NCBI RefSeq assembly: GCF_009728465.1
Contig: NZ_WOCD01000003.1
Coordinates: 124,001-188,000, forward strand
Length of the DNA stretch: 64,000 nucleotides
DNA from: Psychrosphaera haliotis
GTDB taxonomy: Bacteria; Pseudomonadota; Gammaproteobacteria; Enterobacterales; Alteromonadaceae
Direction of reading: 5' to 3'
Shown here: in pieces, positions 1 to 8,005 of the stretch
Position numbering within the stretch: the first letter of the stretch is position 1
How the letters are laid out: each line of letters opens with the position of its first letter
The notes under the pieces: generated by a model
The model's database searches: none
What the model saw: only the letters and a program-made list of their open reading frames with translations
Told to the model about the DNA's origin: nothing
Position numbers and translations under genes: made by a program

Positions 1-549
1 AAACTATATGGCCCAACGGGCATAGGTGTTCTGTATATTCACAACAGGGCCAAAAGTGGGATGCAAGCAGTAAACTTTGGCGGTGAGATGATCACTAAGG
101 TGACGAGAACAAACACCCAATTTAGAGAAATTCCAGCCTTATTAGAAACAGGTACTCCTAACATTGCTGGTGTTATTGGGCTAAAGGCGGCTATTGAATT
201 TATTAGTAGTCCAAATTATCAAACACAGCATAATCAAATTACCCTAATACATTCACAACTTGTTAGTGAGCTAAAAAAGAACCGCAACATTCAGCTTTAT
301 GGTGATATGGACAATAATGTAGGCGTAGTATCTTTTACTATTACCGGTGAATCGGTGGCTGATATAGGTATGTTATTGGATCAACAAGGGATTGCCGTTC
401 GTTGTGGACACCACTGCGCAATGCCGCTCATGGCCGCATTAGGTGTTGATGGCACCGTTCGTGTGTCTCTTGGTGTTTATAATGACAGCAACGATGTTAC
501 AGCCTTTATTAAAGCACTTAACAACACCATCAGTTTATTAGATATATAA
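1..549 (+). CDS. Cysteine desulfurase (SufS/CsdA family), C-terminal part, cut by window edge
   Basis: The reading frame is open from base 1, so only the C-terminal ~182 residues are present and the start lies outside the window. The first codon is the lysine of KLYGPTGIGVLY, which in this family is the PLP Schiff-base lysine. Further on, RCGHHCAMPLM (about codons 135-145) carries the active-site cysteine that receives sulfur from L-cysteine as a persulfide. The enzyme supplies sulfur for Fe-S cluster or thiocofactor assembly in the cytoplasm. A SufE-family acceptor follows 10 bp downstream, so the pair is a two-component sulfur donor (SufS-SufE or CsdA-CsdE type). Which of the two names fits cannot be settled without the upstream genes. 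Confidence 0.93.
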   Translation, partial: KLYGPTGIGVLYIHNRAKSGMQAVNFGGEMITKVTRTNTQFREIPALLETGTPNIAGVIGLKAAIEFISSPNYQTQHNQITLIHSQLVSELKKNRNIQLYGDMDNNVGVVSFTITGESVADIGMLLDQQGIAVRCGHHCAMPLMAALGVDGTVRVSLGVYNDSNDVTAFIKALNNTISLLDI

Positions 550-559
550 GTAGGCGAAA

Positions 560-1009
560 ATGCAGAAAGATATTATTGAGTTCTCCAATCAGTTTCATTT
601 TACGTCTTCTGACGTAGTGGAAATACTGCTAAAAGAAAAAGGTTGGCAAAATCAATATCGACGTATCATGTTATTAGGTAAAGAACTGCCCGAACTGTCT
701 GCTTCATTAAAGCTAGATGACAAGTTAGTTGCGGGTTGTGAAAGCAGTGTGTGGTTAAACTATCAATGGGTAAATGGCCAATTAAAGCTTGCGGCGTCGT
801 CTGACTCAAAAGTGGTAAAAGGCTTAATAACTATTATTCTTGCTGCTTATAACAACAAAGAGCAAAACCAAATATTAGACTTTAAGATAGAAAGTTATCT
901 TGATGAACTTGGCTTATTACAACAGCTAAGTCCATCAAGAGGCAATGGTATTAAAGCCATCGTCAATAAAATATTATTGGTTGCCGAACAAGGTTCCAAT
1001 CGATCTTGA
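560..1009 (+). CDS. SufE/CsdE-family sulfur acceptor protein
   Basis: This 149-residue protein has the SufE fold signature. Cys60 in LVAGCESSVW is the persulfide-accepting cysteine, and the C-terminal LSPSRGNGI stretch is typical of the family. It accepts sulfur from the upstream cysteine desulfurase, stimulates its activity and passes the sulfur to scaffold or downstream acceptors. Length matches E. coli CsdE (147 aa) and SufE (138 aa). It sits 10 bp after the desulfurase stop and is surely cotranscribed with it. Its last 36 bp overlap the end of the convergent DUF3549 gene, so no terminator separates the two. Confidence 0.93.
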   Translation: MQKDIIEFSNQFHFTSSDVVEILLKEKGWQNQYRRIMLLGKELPELSASLKLDDKLVAGCESSVWLNYQWVNGQLKLAASSDSKVVKGLITIILAAYNNKEQNQILDFKIESYLDELGLLQQLSPSRGNGIKAIVNKILLVAEQGSNRS

Positions 1010-2041
1010 AACAGCTGCCGTACGATTTGGATCTCGCAATAGGCCAAGCAAACTAGCACGTGTTGCAGGAACGGCTACTAAGTCTGCAAAAATCCCGGCA
1101 AATAACTGTTGGTTACTATGCTGCGCTACTTTATCAAAATAAAGATTTAATAACTCAGGGTCGTTTAAATAATCCCAAAAGCGACCTGCAATTATTAAAT
1201 ATAAACTCTCTTCATTTAAATCTGGTTGCGCCAACAAATGACTAAGCTGTTCCTTTACCAAACCTTTTGCTTCACTGCCCGCCATACATCTTAATAAATG
1301 AAATACTTCTTCATGATCTGAAGAGTCTAATGCGATGTTCTGTTGCTCTATTAGTTTAGTGGTTAGCAATGTTGAAATTGTTGAATGCTCCAACGTGCCA
1401 CCTAATACACTTAATATCTGTACCGTTAGTTCATCTAACTTTGCTATTAGGTTACTTTCGTTGTTCGTATCTTCAATTCTAGCGGCAAAATCAGCTATAC
1501 CCTGAACCGTAAGCTCCTGCCACTTATCCGTACTAATTTCATTGTTAAAGTACGACTGAACATGTTCATAATACATAGACGCAGGTTGTTTTAACGCGAC
1601 TTTTACCTTTGCATTAAAAGACGCCTGCTTATTTTGATCTGGCGTAAATGAATATGGATGATTGTCTAATTTTTCAGATGAACTATCGTTATTGCCAACA
1701 ATAGCTGACCCTAACTCTTTAATAACAATTGATATAAAGTGATCACGTTGCTGCAAATTTAATAAGCCAAGCTCGTCAACATCAAATTGTAAAAACCAAA
1801 TAAATGGGTTGTTTACTTTCGCTTGTTTACTTTCTTTTTGATCCCAAAATAAAACCGCAAATCTAGCTTTTTGTTGCAATGGATAAGGGTAAGGCTTTTC
1901 ACCTCGTTCCATGACGGCAAAGTCATTTTTATTAATCGATTGAATCCTTCTGCCCATATCAAAAACGCGCCAATTAGCGTCAGCTTTCGCCATTAAGTCT
2001 GCAATAGTTGGAACTGGGTTATTTGGAGTTGCCGTCGTCAT
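974..2041 (-). CDS. DUF3549 family protein
   Basis: 355 residues, soluble, with no signal peptide or membrane helix. The N-terminal part, including WRVFDMGRRIQ, KPYPYPLQQKARFAVLFW and the FIWFLQFDVDELGLL region, matches my memory of DUF3549, a family of unknown function in Shewanella, Vibrio and relatives. The C-terminal half is helical and repeat-like (HLLRCMAGS and LIIAGRFWDYLND regions). An AAGGATAA ribosome binding site lies just before the ATG. The 3' end overlaps the SufE-type gene convergently by 36 bp, and the gene is divergent from truC. No function can be assigned from sequence. Confidence 0.85.
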   Translation of the reverse strand: MTTATPNNPVPTIADLMAKADANWRVFDMGRRIQSINKNDFAVMERGEKPYPYPLQQKARFAVLFWDQKESKQAKVNNPFIWFLQFDVDELGLLNLQQRDHFISIVIKELGSAIVGNNDSSSEKLDNHPYSFTPDQNKQASFNAKVKVALKQPASMYYEHVQSYFNNEISTDKWQELTVQGIADFAARIEDTNNESNLIAKLDELTVQILSVLGGTLEHSTISTLLTTKLIEQQNIALDSSDHEEVFHLLRCMAGSEAKGLVKEQLSHLLAQPDLNEESLYLIIAGRFWDYLNDPELLNLYFDKVAQHSNQQLFAGIFADLVAVPATRASLLGLLRDPNRTAAVSRSIGTLFGNQ

Positions 2042-2071
2042 TATTTATCCTTTGAATTATTTTGCCTGGCA

Positions 2072-2077
2072 ATTATA
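2072..2077 (-). promoter_or_regulatory. Possible -10 element for the DUF3549 gene
   Basis: The minus strand reads TATAAT, a perfect sigma70 -10 hexamer, 31 bp upstream of the start codon. No good -35 is seen at 16-19 bp, so the call rests on the hexamer and its placement in the short divergent gap with truC. Confidence 0.35.
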
Positions 2078-2135
2078 GGGGCTCTCGCCTTTAAGTGGTA
2101 TCCTTTCTGCTAAATATTCATTGAATAAACGAACA

Positions 2136-2897
2136 ATGCGAAACATAATTTTTGATCAAGCGCCTGAATTATCAATTTTATATCAAGATGAGTTTTTAGT
2201 GGCAATAAACAAACCATCGGGTTTGTTAGTTCACCGAAGTGAAATTGATAAGCGTGAAACGCTATTTGCGCTTCAATTAACCAGAGATCTTGTTGGCCAA
2301 CATGTATTTCCGGTGCATCGTCTAGACCGACCAACTTCTGGTGTTCTTCTATTTGCATTAAGCAGTGAAGTTGCCCATGAAATAAACCAGGCGTTTATAG
2401 AAGGCTCCATTGAAAAAACTTACTTAGCCGTGGTGCGAGGACATACACCAGACTCTTTAAAAATTGATTACGCATTGAGTTACATTCACGATAAATTTGC
2501 CGACAAAGACCGCGATAAAGACTTGCCACCACAAGAAGCACAAACTCTACTTAAAACACTAGCAAAGGTTGAGCTTCCATTTCCATCGGGTCGTTATGAG
2601 TCAAGCCGTTACTCTTTAGTTGAGTTAACGCCTAAAACAGGTCGAAAGCATCAACTTAGGCGCCATATGGCACACATCAGGCATCCAATTATTGGCGATA
2701 CAAATCATGGTGACGGCAAACAGAATAAATCAGCCCGAGCAAACCTTGATTTAACAAGACTGGCATTGCATGCTAAATCACTGAGTTTTAATCATCCTAT
2801 TTCGAAACAAAACATAACCATTACGGCCCCCTTAGATGACGCTTTAAATCATTTAATAAATACGTGTGGTTGGGAAACAGATTTACAAGGAAAATAA
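2136..2897 (+). CDS. truC: tRNA pseudouridine(65) synthase TruC
   Basis: 253 residues from the ATG at 2136; an in-frame TTG lies at 2121 but the family starts near the ATG. TruC isomerises U65 of tRNAs such as tRNA-Ile1 and tRNA-Asp. HRLDRPTSGVLLFA holds the catalytic aspartate of the RluA-type pseudouridine synthases. The N-terminal NKPSGLLVHRS and the ELTPKTGRKHQLRRHMAHI motif are close to E. coli TruC, and there is no S4 domain, as expected for TruC. A flavodoxin gene starts 2 bp after its stop, the same pairing as truC and yqcA in E. coli. Confidence 0.94.
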   Translation: MRNIIFDQAPELSILYQDEFLVAINKPSGLLVHRSEIDKRETLFALQLTRDLVGQHVFPVHRLDRPTSGVLLFALSSEVAHEINQAFIEGSIEKTYLAVVRGHTPDSLKIDYALSYIHDKFADKDRDKDLPPQEAQTLLKTLAKVELPFPSGRYESSRYSLVELTPKTGRKHQLRRHMAHIRHPIIGDTNHGDGKQNKSARANLDLTRLALHAKSLSFNHPISKQNITITAPLDDALNHLINTCGWETDLQGK

Positions 2898-2899
2898 AT

Positions 2900-3347
2900 A
2901 TGGCAACTGTAGCAATTATAATGGGTAGCGTTTTTGGCGCGGCTCAAACCCTGTCAGCCACGGTTCAAAATGAATTGCATGCTGCTGGTCATACAACAAT
3001 ATATAATAACTCTGCATTAGTTGGCGACATTCACGACGTTGATGCGTGTTTAGTTATCACTTCTACAACAGGTCAAGGTGATCTGCCTAATAATATTGAA
3101 GGTTTTTACTTTGGCGCAAGGGATACAATGCCAATGCAAAATCAAAAACCTTTTGGGGTAATTGCTCTGGGCGACTCAAGTTACCAGACATTTTGTGGCG
3201 CTGGTGAAAAAATGGAAGAGTTATTTTATGAGCTTCAAGGCATAGCTCCAATTCCTATGCTAAAAATTGATGCATGTGAAACATTAGAAACCAGAAACAA
3301 AAGCGCTACCTTGGCTTAAAGAATGGATGACACACATCCCTGCCTAA
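2900..3347 (+). CDS. YqcA-type flavodoxin with a late single-base frameshift
   Basis: A short-chain flavodoxin: the N-terminal MATVAIIMGSVFGAAQTL is the FMN phosphate loop, TSTTGQGDLPNN and LGDSSYQTFCGAG flank the isoalloxazine. ATG at 2900 follows an AAGG site. As read, the frame stops at 3319 (139 aa) with an atypical end. Skipping one A of the AAA at 3288-3290 gives the natural C-terminus EPETKALPWLKEWMTHIPA and a stop at 3345-3347. The corrected protein has 148 residues, against 149 for E. coli YqcA. It probably acts as a cytoplasmic single-electron carrier. A bidirectional terminator follows. See the homopolymer finding: this looks like an inserted base in the sequence rather than a real truncation. 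Confidence 0.85.
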
Positions 3348-3358
3348 GGCACCAACAA

Positions 3359-3390
3359 AAAAGCCGAAAGATTAACGTCTTTCGGCTTTT
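3359..3390. terminator. Bidirectional intrinsic terminator between flavodoxin and topA
   Basis: A perfect 13-bp inverted repeat (3359-3371 with 3378-3390) and a 6-base loop, with A-rich left and T-rich right arms. It is placed between two convergent genes, so it can serve both. Confidence 0.85.
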
Positions 3391-3450
3391 ACTTATGTTT
3401 TAGTGAATCAAAAACTCACACTAATTAACAGACGTTTCCAATATTAAGCG

Positions 3451-6120
3451 TTATTTTTTCGCTTTTGCTTTAGGCTTCGCCTTTGCTTTAGCTTTTGGTT
3501 TTTTGCGTTTGTCTTCCGCTGTCCATTCACCTTCAGTAAACCAAGCAGACCAACCTGTTGCCTTACCATTATCATCTTCAGTCATAACGTATTGCTGTTT
3601 GGTTTTACGACTAAATCTAACTTTGGTTTTATTACCATCTGGATCTTGCGCTGGCGCGTCAGCTAGGTAATAGAACTTAGGACTAATCCTATCTCTAAAC
3701 CTTTGAAGCTCTTCTACAAATGGAGCTCTCGTTTCTCTAGATTTAGGGAAAGTTGAAGCAGCCATAAATAAACCAGCGGCACCATCACGTAACACAAAGT
3801 AACCATCAGATTTTTCACATGGCAACTCAGGCAAGTGAGTTGGATCTTCTTTTGGAGGCGCAGCTTCACCGTTTTTAAGTAATTTACGCGTGTTCTTACA
3901 TTCAGAGTTAGTACAACCAAAGTATTTACCAAAGCGACCAGATTTTAATTCCATATCTGATTGGCACTTATCACACTCGATAAGTGGGCCGTCATAACCC
4001 TTTAACTTGAACTCACCATTCTCAATAACAAACCCTTCACAAACGGGGTTGTTACCACAGATATGAATTTTGCGTTTTTCGTCAATTAAATAACTATCCA
4101 TTGCCGTTGAGCAAACTGGACAACGTTTCATATGACGCAATGCTTCCGCTTCTTGCTCCTCATTGGTCACGCTTTCTGCTTCGTCACCTGAGGTTAAGTT
4201 CATGGTATTTGTGCAACGCTCTTTTGGAGGCAGTGCATAACCTGAACAACCTAAGAATACACCTGTACTTGCTGTACGGATATTCATGTTACGACCACAT
4301 TTACCGCACTCAATATCCGTTTCAATTGGCGTATTTTGGCGCATGCCGCCTTCATCAGACTCTTGCGACGCCACTTCTAGGTTCTCTTTGAACTCTTTAT
4401 AGAATTCGTCAAGAAGCGCTTTCCATTTCAAATCACCATGCGCAACTTCATCTAATCGACCTTCCATTCTTGCTGTAAAGTCGTAGTTTAGTAAGTCTGT
4501 AAAGTTTTCAACTAGGCGATCTGTAACAATCTCGCCCATTTTTTCCGCATAAAAGCGTCGGCTTTCTAATCTTACATAACCTCTATCTTGTATTGTGCCG
4601 ATAATTGACGCATACGTTGAAGGTCGGCCAATGCCTCTTTTTTCTAACTCTTTAACTAAACTGGCTTCTGAAAAACGAGCAACAGGTTTAGTAAAGTGTT
4701 GTTTCGGCATCAACTCTTTTAATGCTAACTCTTCACCCACTTTAACATCAGGTAATTCAAGGTTTTCGTCGTTTGCTTTTTTAACAGCAGGTTGAACACG
4801 AGTCCAACCATCAAACTTAAGCACACGGCCTTTCGCTCGTAATTCAAAGTCTCCAGCGGTAACCGTTACGTTTGTAACATCATATTCTGCTGGCACCATC
4901 TGACAGGCAACAAATTGGTTCCAGATAAGCTCATACAAACGTACAGCATCTCGTTCCATGCCGTCTAACTTATCTGACGTTAAACCAACATTTGACGGTC
5001 TAATCGCTTCGTGGGCCTCTTGAGCGCCATCTTTGCTGCCGTACATCATTGGTGATTTAGGTAAATACTTTTCACCAAATTCACTTTGAATAAACATACG
5101 ACAAGCACCAACCGCCTCAGAACTAAGGTTCGTTGAGTCAGTACGCATATAAGTAATATGACCAGCTTCATAAAGTCGCTGCGCCATCATCATAGTTTTC
5201 TTAACACCAAAACTTAAACGCGTACTCGCTGCTTGTTGCAAAGTTGATGTGATAAATGGTGCTGACGGTTTGCTCTTCGAAGGTTTGTCTTCACGGTTGC
5301 TAACGGTAAATGCTTGAGACTTAATGTCTTCTAAAACGGCATCCATTTGGCCTTTATTCACCGGCTTAAATGTTTTACCTTGCTGTTTAGCAACTTCTAA
5401 TAAAATCGCCTGTTTGGCAACCGTCGTGGTATCCGCATGCAAACGCCAAAACTCTTCTGGAATAAACGCTTTAATTTCACGCTCTCGTTCAACAACAAGA
5501 CGTACTGCTACCGATTGAACTCGACCAGCTGATAACCCTCGAGCAATCTTTTTCCAAAGCAGTGGCGACACCATAAAGCCAACAACTCTGTCTAAAAAAC
5601 GACGCGCTTGTTGAGCATTTACACGGTCAATGTTTAATTCACCCGGCTTTGAGAACGCCTGTTGTATTGCACTTTTAGTAATCTCATTAAATACAACACG
5701 TTTAAATTTATCGTCACTTCCGCCAATAATTTCCCGCAGGTGCCATGCAATAGCTTCCCCTTCGCGGTCCAAATCCGTTGCGAGATAAACTTGGTCAGCA
5801 TCTTTGGCGAGCTTTTTAAGTTCGGTTACTACCTTTTCTTTGCCTGGTAGTATTTGGTATTTAGCCGCCCAACCTTTATCAGGGTTGATGCCCATGCGTC
5901 CAACTAATGCTTCTTTGTCTTTTTTTGCTTTTAAGGCTGCCTTTTCTTCGACAGACATGCCTTTAGTTGATGTTCTTTCCGCGGCCTTCTTAGGTCCACC
6001 GGACGTGGGTAAATCACGAATATGACCAACACTAGACTTAACAACAAAATCCTTTCCGAGGTACTTGTTGATAGTTTTGGCTTTTGCTGGTGATTCTACT
6101 ATTACCAGAGATTTTCCCAT
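3451..6120 (-). CDS. topA: DNA topoisomerase I
   Basis: 889-residue type IA topoisomerase, which relaxes negative supercoils by single-strand passage. The N-terminal Toprim domain starts with [13 protein letters not shown] and holds the [12 protein letters not shown] metal site. The catalytic tyrosine is Tyr324 in [12 protein letters not shown]. Three C-terminal four-cysteine zinc ribbons can be seen ([16 protein letters not shown] and CDKCQSDM beginnings). The protein ends in a Lys/Ala/Pro-rich basic tail of about 15 residues. A GAGGA ribosome binding site precedes the ATG. Length is close to E. coli TopA (865 aa). It is monocistronic, with a terminator downstream and a 392-bp divergent gap upstream. 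Confidence 0.98.
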   Translation of the reverse strand: MGKSLVIVESPAKAKTINKYLGKDFVVKSSVGHIRDLPTSGGPKKAAERTSTKGMSVEEKAALKAKKDKEALVGRMGINPDKGWAAKYQILPGKEKVVTELKKLAKDADQVYLATDLDREGEAIAWHLREIIGGSDDKFKRVVFNEITKSAIQQAFSKPGELNIDRVNAQQARRFLDRVVGFMVSPLLWKKIARGLSAGRVQSVAVRLVVEREREIKAFIPEEFWRLHADTTTVAKQAILLEVAKQQGKTFKPVNKGQMDAVLEDIKSQAFTVSNREDKPSKSKPSAPFITSTLQQAASTRLSFGVKKTMMMAQRLYEAGHITYMRTDSTNLSSEAVGACRMFIQSEFGEKYLPKSPMMYGSKDGAQEAHEAIRPSNVGLTSDKLDGMERDAVRLYELIWNQFVACQMVPAEYDVTNVTVTAGDFELRAKGRVLKFDGWTRVQPAVKKANDENLELPDVKVGEELALKELMPKQHFTKPVARFSEASLVKELEKRGIGRPSTYASIIGTIQDRGYVRLESRRFYAEKMGEIVTDRLVENFTDLLNYDFTARMEGRLDEVAHGDLKWKALLDEFYKEFKENLEVASQESDEGGMRQNTPIETDIECGKCGRNMNIRTASTGVFLGCSGYALPPKERCTNTMNLTSGDEAESVTNEEQEAEALRHMKRCPVCSTAMDSYLIDEKRKIHICGNNPVCEGFVIENGEFKLKGYDGPLIECDKCQSDMELKSGRFGKYFGCTNSECKNTRKLLKNGEAAPPKEDPTHLPELPCEKSDGYFVLRDGAAGLFMAASTFPKSRETRAPFVEELQRFRDRISPKFYYLADAPAQDPDGNKTKVRFSRKTKQQYVMTEDDNGKATGWSAWFTEGEWTAEDKRKKPKAKAKAKPKAKAKK

Positions 6121-6512
6121 AATTCCTCAATCACTTATAAAACTGTTTCGCCGCTTAACTTTTAAGCCACGTGAGTGTTTTTGGTTTATTTGCGTAGTTA
6201 TACTAACTTATAAGATATATATGCGATTCTATTCGACTTCAAGCATAAATCGCTATCAATTTCTTTCTTTAACTTAGATTTTTCTGCTTAACTGCGTATA
6301 ATATAAACGTTTTACAGCCTCTGACAGGCAATGTTTACAAGTGTTACAGGGATTTTTGTTAGTTGCAAAATTATTTAGTTTTAATTTTGAATTTTATTTT
6401 CAATCATTCTGGAACACTGAAAAGTTGAAAAATCAGCTTTCACTATAAAAATAATAATTTTTTTTCTGAATAAAAATCTATTTGGAAATGAATATAGAGG
6501 AGTTATCAATAA
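6121..6512. other. Divergent intergenic region topA / astB
   Basis: 392 bp of very AT-rich DNA that must carry the promoters of topA (minus) and astB (plus). A TATAAT hexamer on the plus strand at 6297-6302 is a candidate -10 but has no convincing -35. An inverted repeat TTGAA-N7-TTCAA at 6387-6403 vaguely resembles an ArgR half-site pair, which would suit an arginine-catabolic gene, but the spacing differs from the E. coli ARG box. A GAGGAG Shine-Dalgarno for astB lies at 6497-6502. I see no gene or RNA here. Confidence 0.5.
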
Positions 6513-7859
6513 ATGAAGTATTTTGAAGCCAATTTCGATGGTTTAGTTGGGCCGACTCATAATTATGCTGGTCTTTCTGTTGGTAATGTAGCCTCCTTAT
6601 CAAACGCAAAAGACGTATCTAATCCTAAATCTGCGGCCAAACAAGGTCTGCAAAAAATGAAAGCATTGCACGACATGGGATTAAAACAAGGCGTACTTGC
6701 TCCTCAAGAGCGCCCTGACATGAATGCATTGCGTCGCTTAGGTTTTACTGGCTCTGATGCAAATATCTTACAGCAAGCTAAACAGCATGCGCCTCAAATA
6801 TTACGAGCAGTGTATTCAGCGTCGAGTATGTGGACCGCTAATGCAGCGACTGTTTCACCGAGTTCAGATACTGCCGACAAAAAAGTTCATTTTACACCTG
6901 CAAACCTGACCAATAAGTTTCACCGCTCTTTAGAGCCAGAAACAAGTGGCCGAATTTTACAAGCCATGTTTGCAAACGATGAACATTTTGCTCATCACCG
7001 CCACTTGCCTGACAATGATCATTTTGGTGATGAAGGCGCTGCAAACCATACAAGATTTTGTGATGACTACGGACAAGGTGGTATCGAAATGTTTGTGTAC
7101 GGACGTTATGCGTTTGATCACAACAAGCCTGCACCGGTTAAGTATCCTGCTCGTCACACATTTGAAGCCTGTACCGCAGTATCTAGGTTACATCAGTTAA
7201 ACGATTCAGGCGTTGTTTACGTTCAGCAAAATCCAGATGTTATTGACCAAGGTGTATTCCATAACGATGTAATTGCCGTAGGTAATCAAAATGTGCTGTT
7301 TTACCATGAGCAAGCGTTTTTAAATACTGAGGAAAAACTAACTGAGCTTAACCGCAAATATGCAGCGCAAAACAATAAAGAGATGCACTTTGTTAAAGTA
7401 GCTTCGAATCAAGTTAGCGTTGAAGAAGCGGTTAAAACTTACCTTTTCAATACTCAGTTAGTTGATATCGGTAATAATGAAATGGCTATCATTGCACCAA
7501 TGGAGTGTAAAGAAAGTGCGTCTGTATCGGCATACCTAGATCAACTTGTTAGCCAGAATACACCAATTAAGAAAGTACACTTTTTTGACGTTAAGCAAAG
7601 CATGAGAAACGGTGGCGGCCCAGCCTGCTTGCGTTTACGCGTTGCGTTAAGCGAGCAAGAGCTAGCAGCTACTAATCAGCACGTGCTAATGTCAGATCAG
7701 TTATTTGGCACATTAAACAATTGGGTAGACAAACATTATCGCGATGAGTTGTCTGAAAACGACCTAATTGACCCTAGCCTAGTAATGGAATCTCGTACGG
7801 CCTTAGATGAGCTAACTCAAATATTAAACCTTGGTTCTGTTTACGACTTCCAACGTTAA
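6513..7859 (+). CDS. astB: N-succinylarginine dihydrolase
   Basis: 448 residues, matching E. coli AstB (447). It converts N2-succinylarginine to N2-succinylornithine, CO2 and two ammonia, the second step of the arginine succinyltransferase (AST) pathway. The start [20 protein letters not shown] is characteristic. The amidino-hydrolase catalytic triad can be placed at Glu174 (FGDEGAANH), His250 ([14 protein letters not shown]) and Cys372 ([12 protein letters not shown]). A strong GAGGAG site precedes the ATG, and an intrinsic terminator follows. The other AST genes (astC, astA, astD, astE) are not adjacent, so the gene is a single transcription unit here. Confidence 0.96.
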   Translation: MKYFEANFDGLVGPTHNYAGLSVGNVASLSNAKDVSNPKSAAKQGLQKMKALHDMGLKQGVLAPQERPDMNALRRLGFTGSDANILQQAKQHAPQILRAVYSASSMWTANAATVSPSSDTADKKVHFTPANLTNKFHRSLEPETSGRILQAMFANDEHFAHHRHLPDNDHFGDEGAANHTRFCDDYGQGGIEMFVYGRYAFDHNKPAPVKYPARHTFEACTAVSRLHQLNDSGVVYVQQNPDVIDQGVFHNDVIAVGNQNVLFYHEQAFLNTEEKLTELNRKYAAQNNKEMHFVKVASNQVSVEEAVKTYLFNTQLVDIGNNEMAIIAPMECKESASVSAYLDQLVSQNTPIKKVHFFDVKQSMRNGGGPACLRLRVALSEQELAATNQHVLMSDQLFGTLNNWVDKHYRDELSENDLIDPSLVMESRTALDELTQILNLGSVYDFQR

Positions 7860-7878
7860 TTTTTTACGAGCCTTAAAG

Positions 7879-7905
7879 AAAAAGCGACTTCTACGTCGCT
7901 TTTTT
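7879..7905 (+). terminator. Intrinsic terminator after astB
   Basis: A 10-bp stem (7879-7888 with 7895-7904, GCGAC core), a 6-base loop and a following T-run, 20 bp after the astB stop. Confidence 0.8.
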
Positions 7906-7912
7906 ATATAAA

Positions 7913-7936
7913 AAAAGGAGCCAACTGGCTCCTTTT
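7913..7936 (-). terminator. Intrinsic terminator of the Ig-repeat lipoprotein gene
   Basis: A 10-bp stem (7913-7922 with 7927-7936) and a 4-base loop. On the minus strand it is followed by a run of T, about 70 bp after the stop of the gene at 8006. Confidence 0.75.
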
Positions 7937-8005
7937 CACTTTATCTAGTATTCATTAAAAGCTTTAAGGTAATAAAAAGTAAAAGCTCTAATGGCAATAC
8001 AAAGG

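Noticed and set aside
7013..7157. Genes on the minus strand or in alternative frames inside astB
   Set aside because: They are short and fully inside a well-supported enzyme gene with no start signals; they are shadows.
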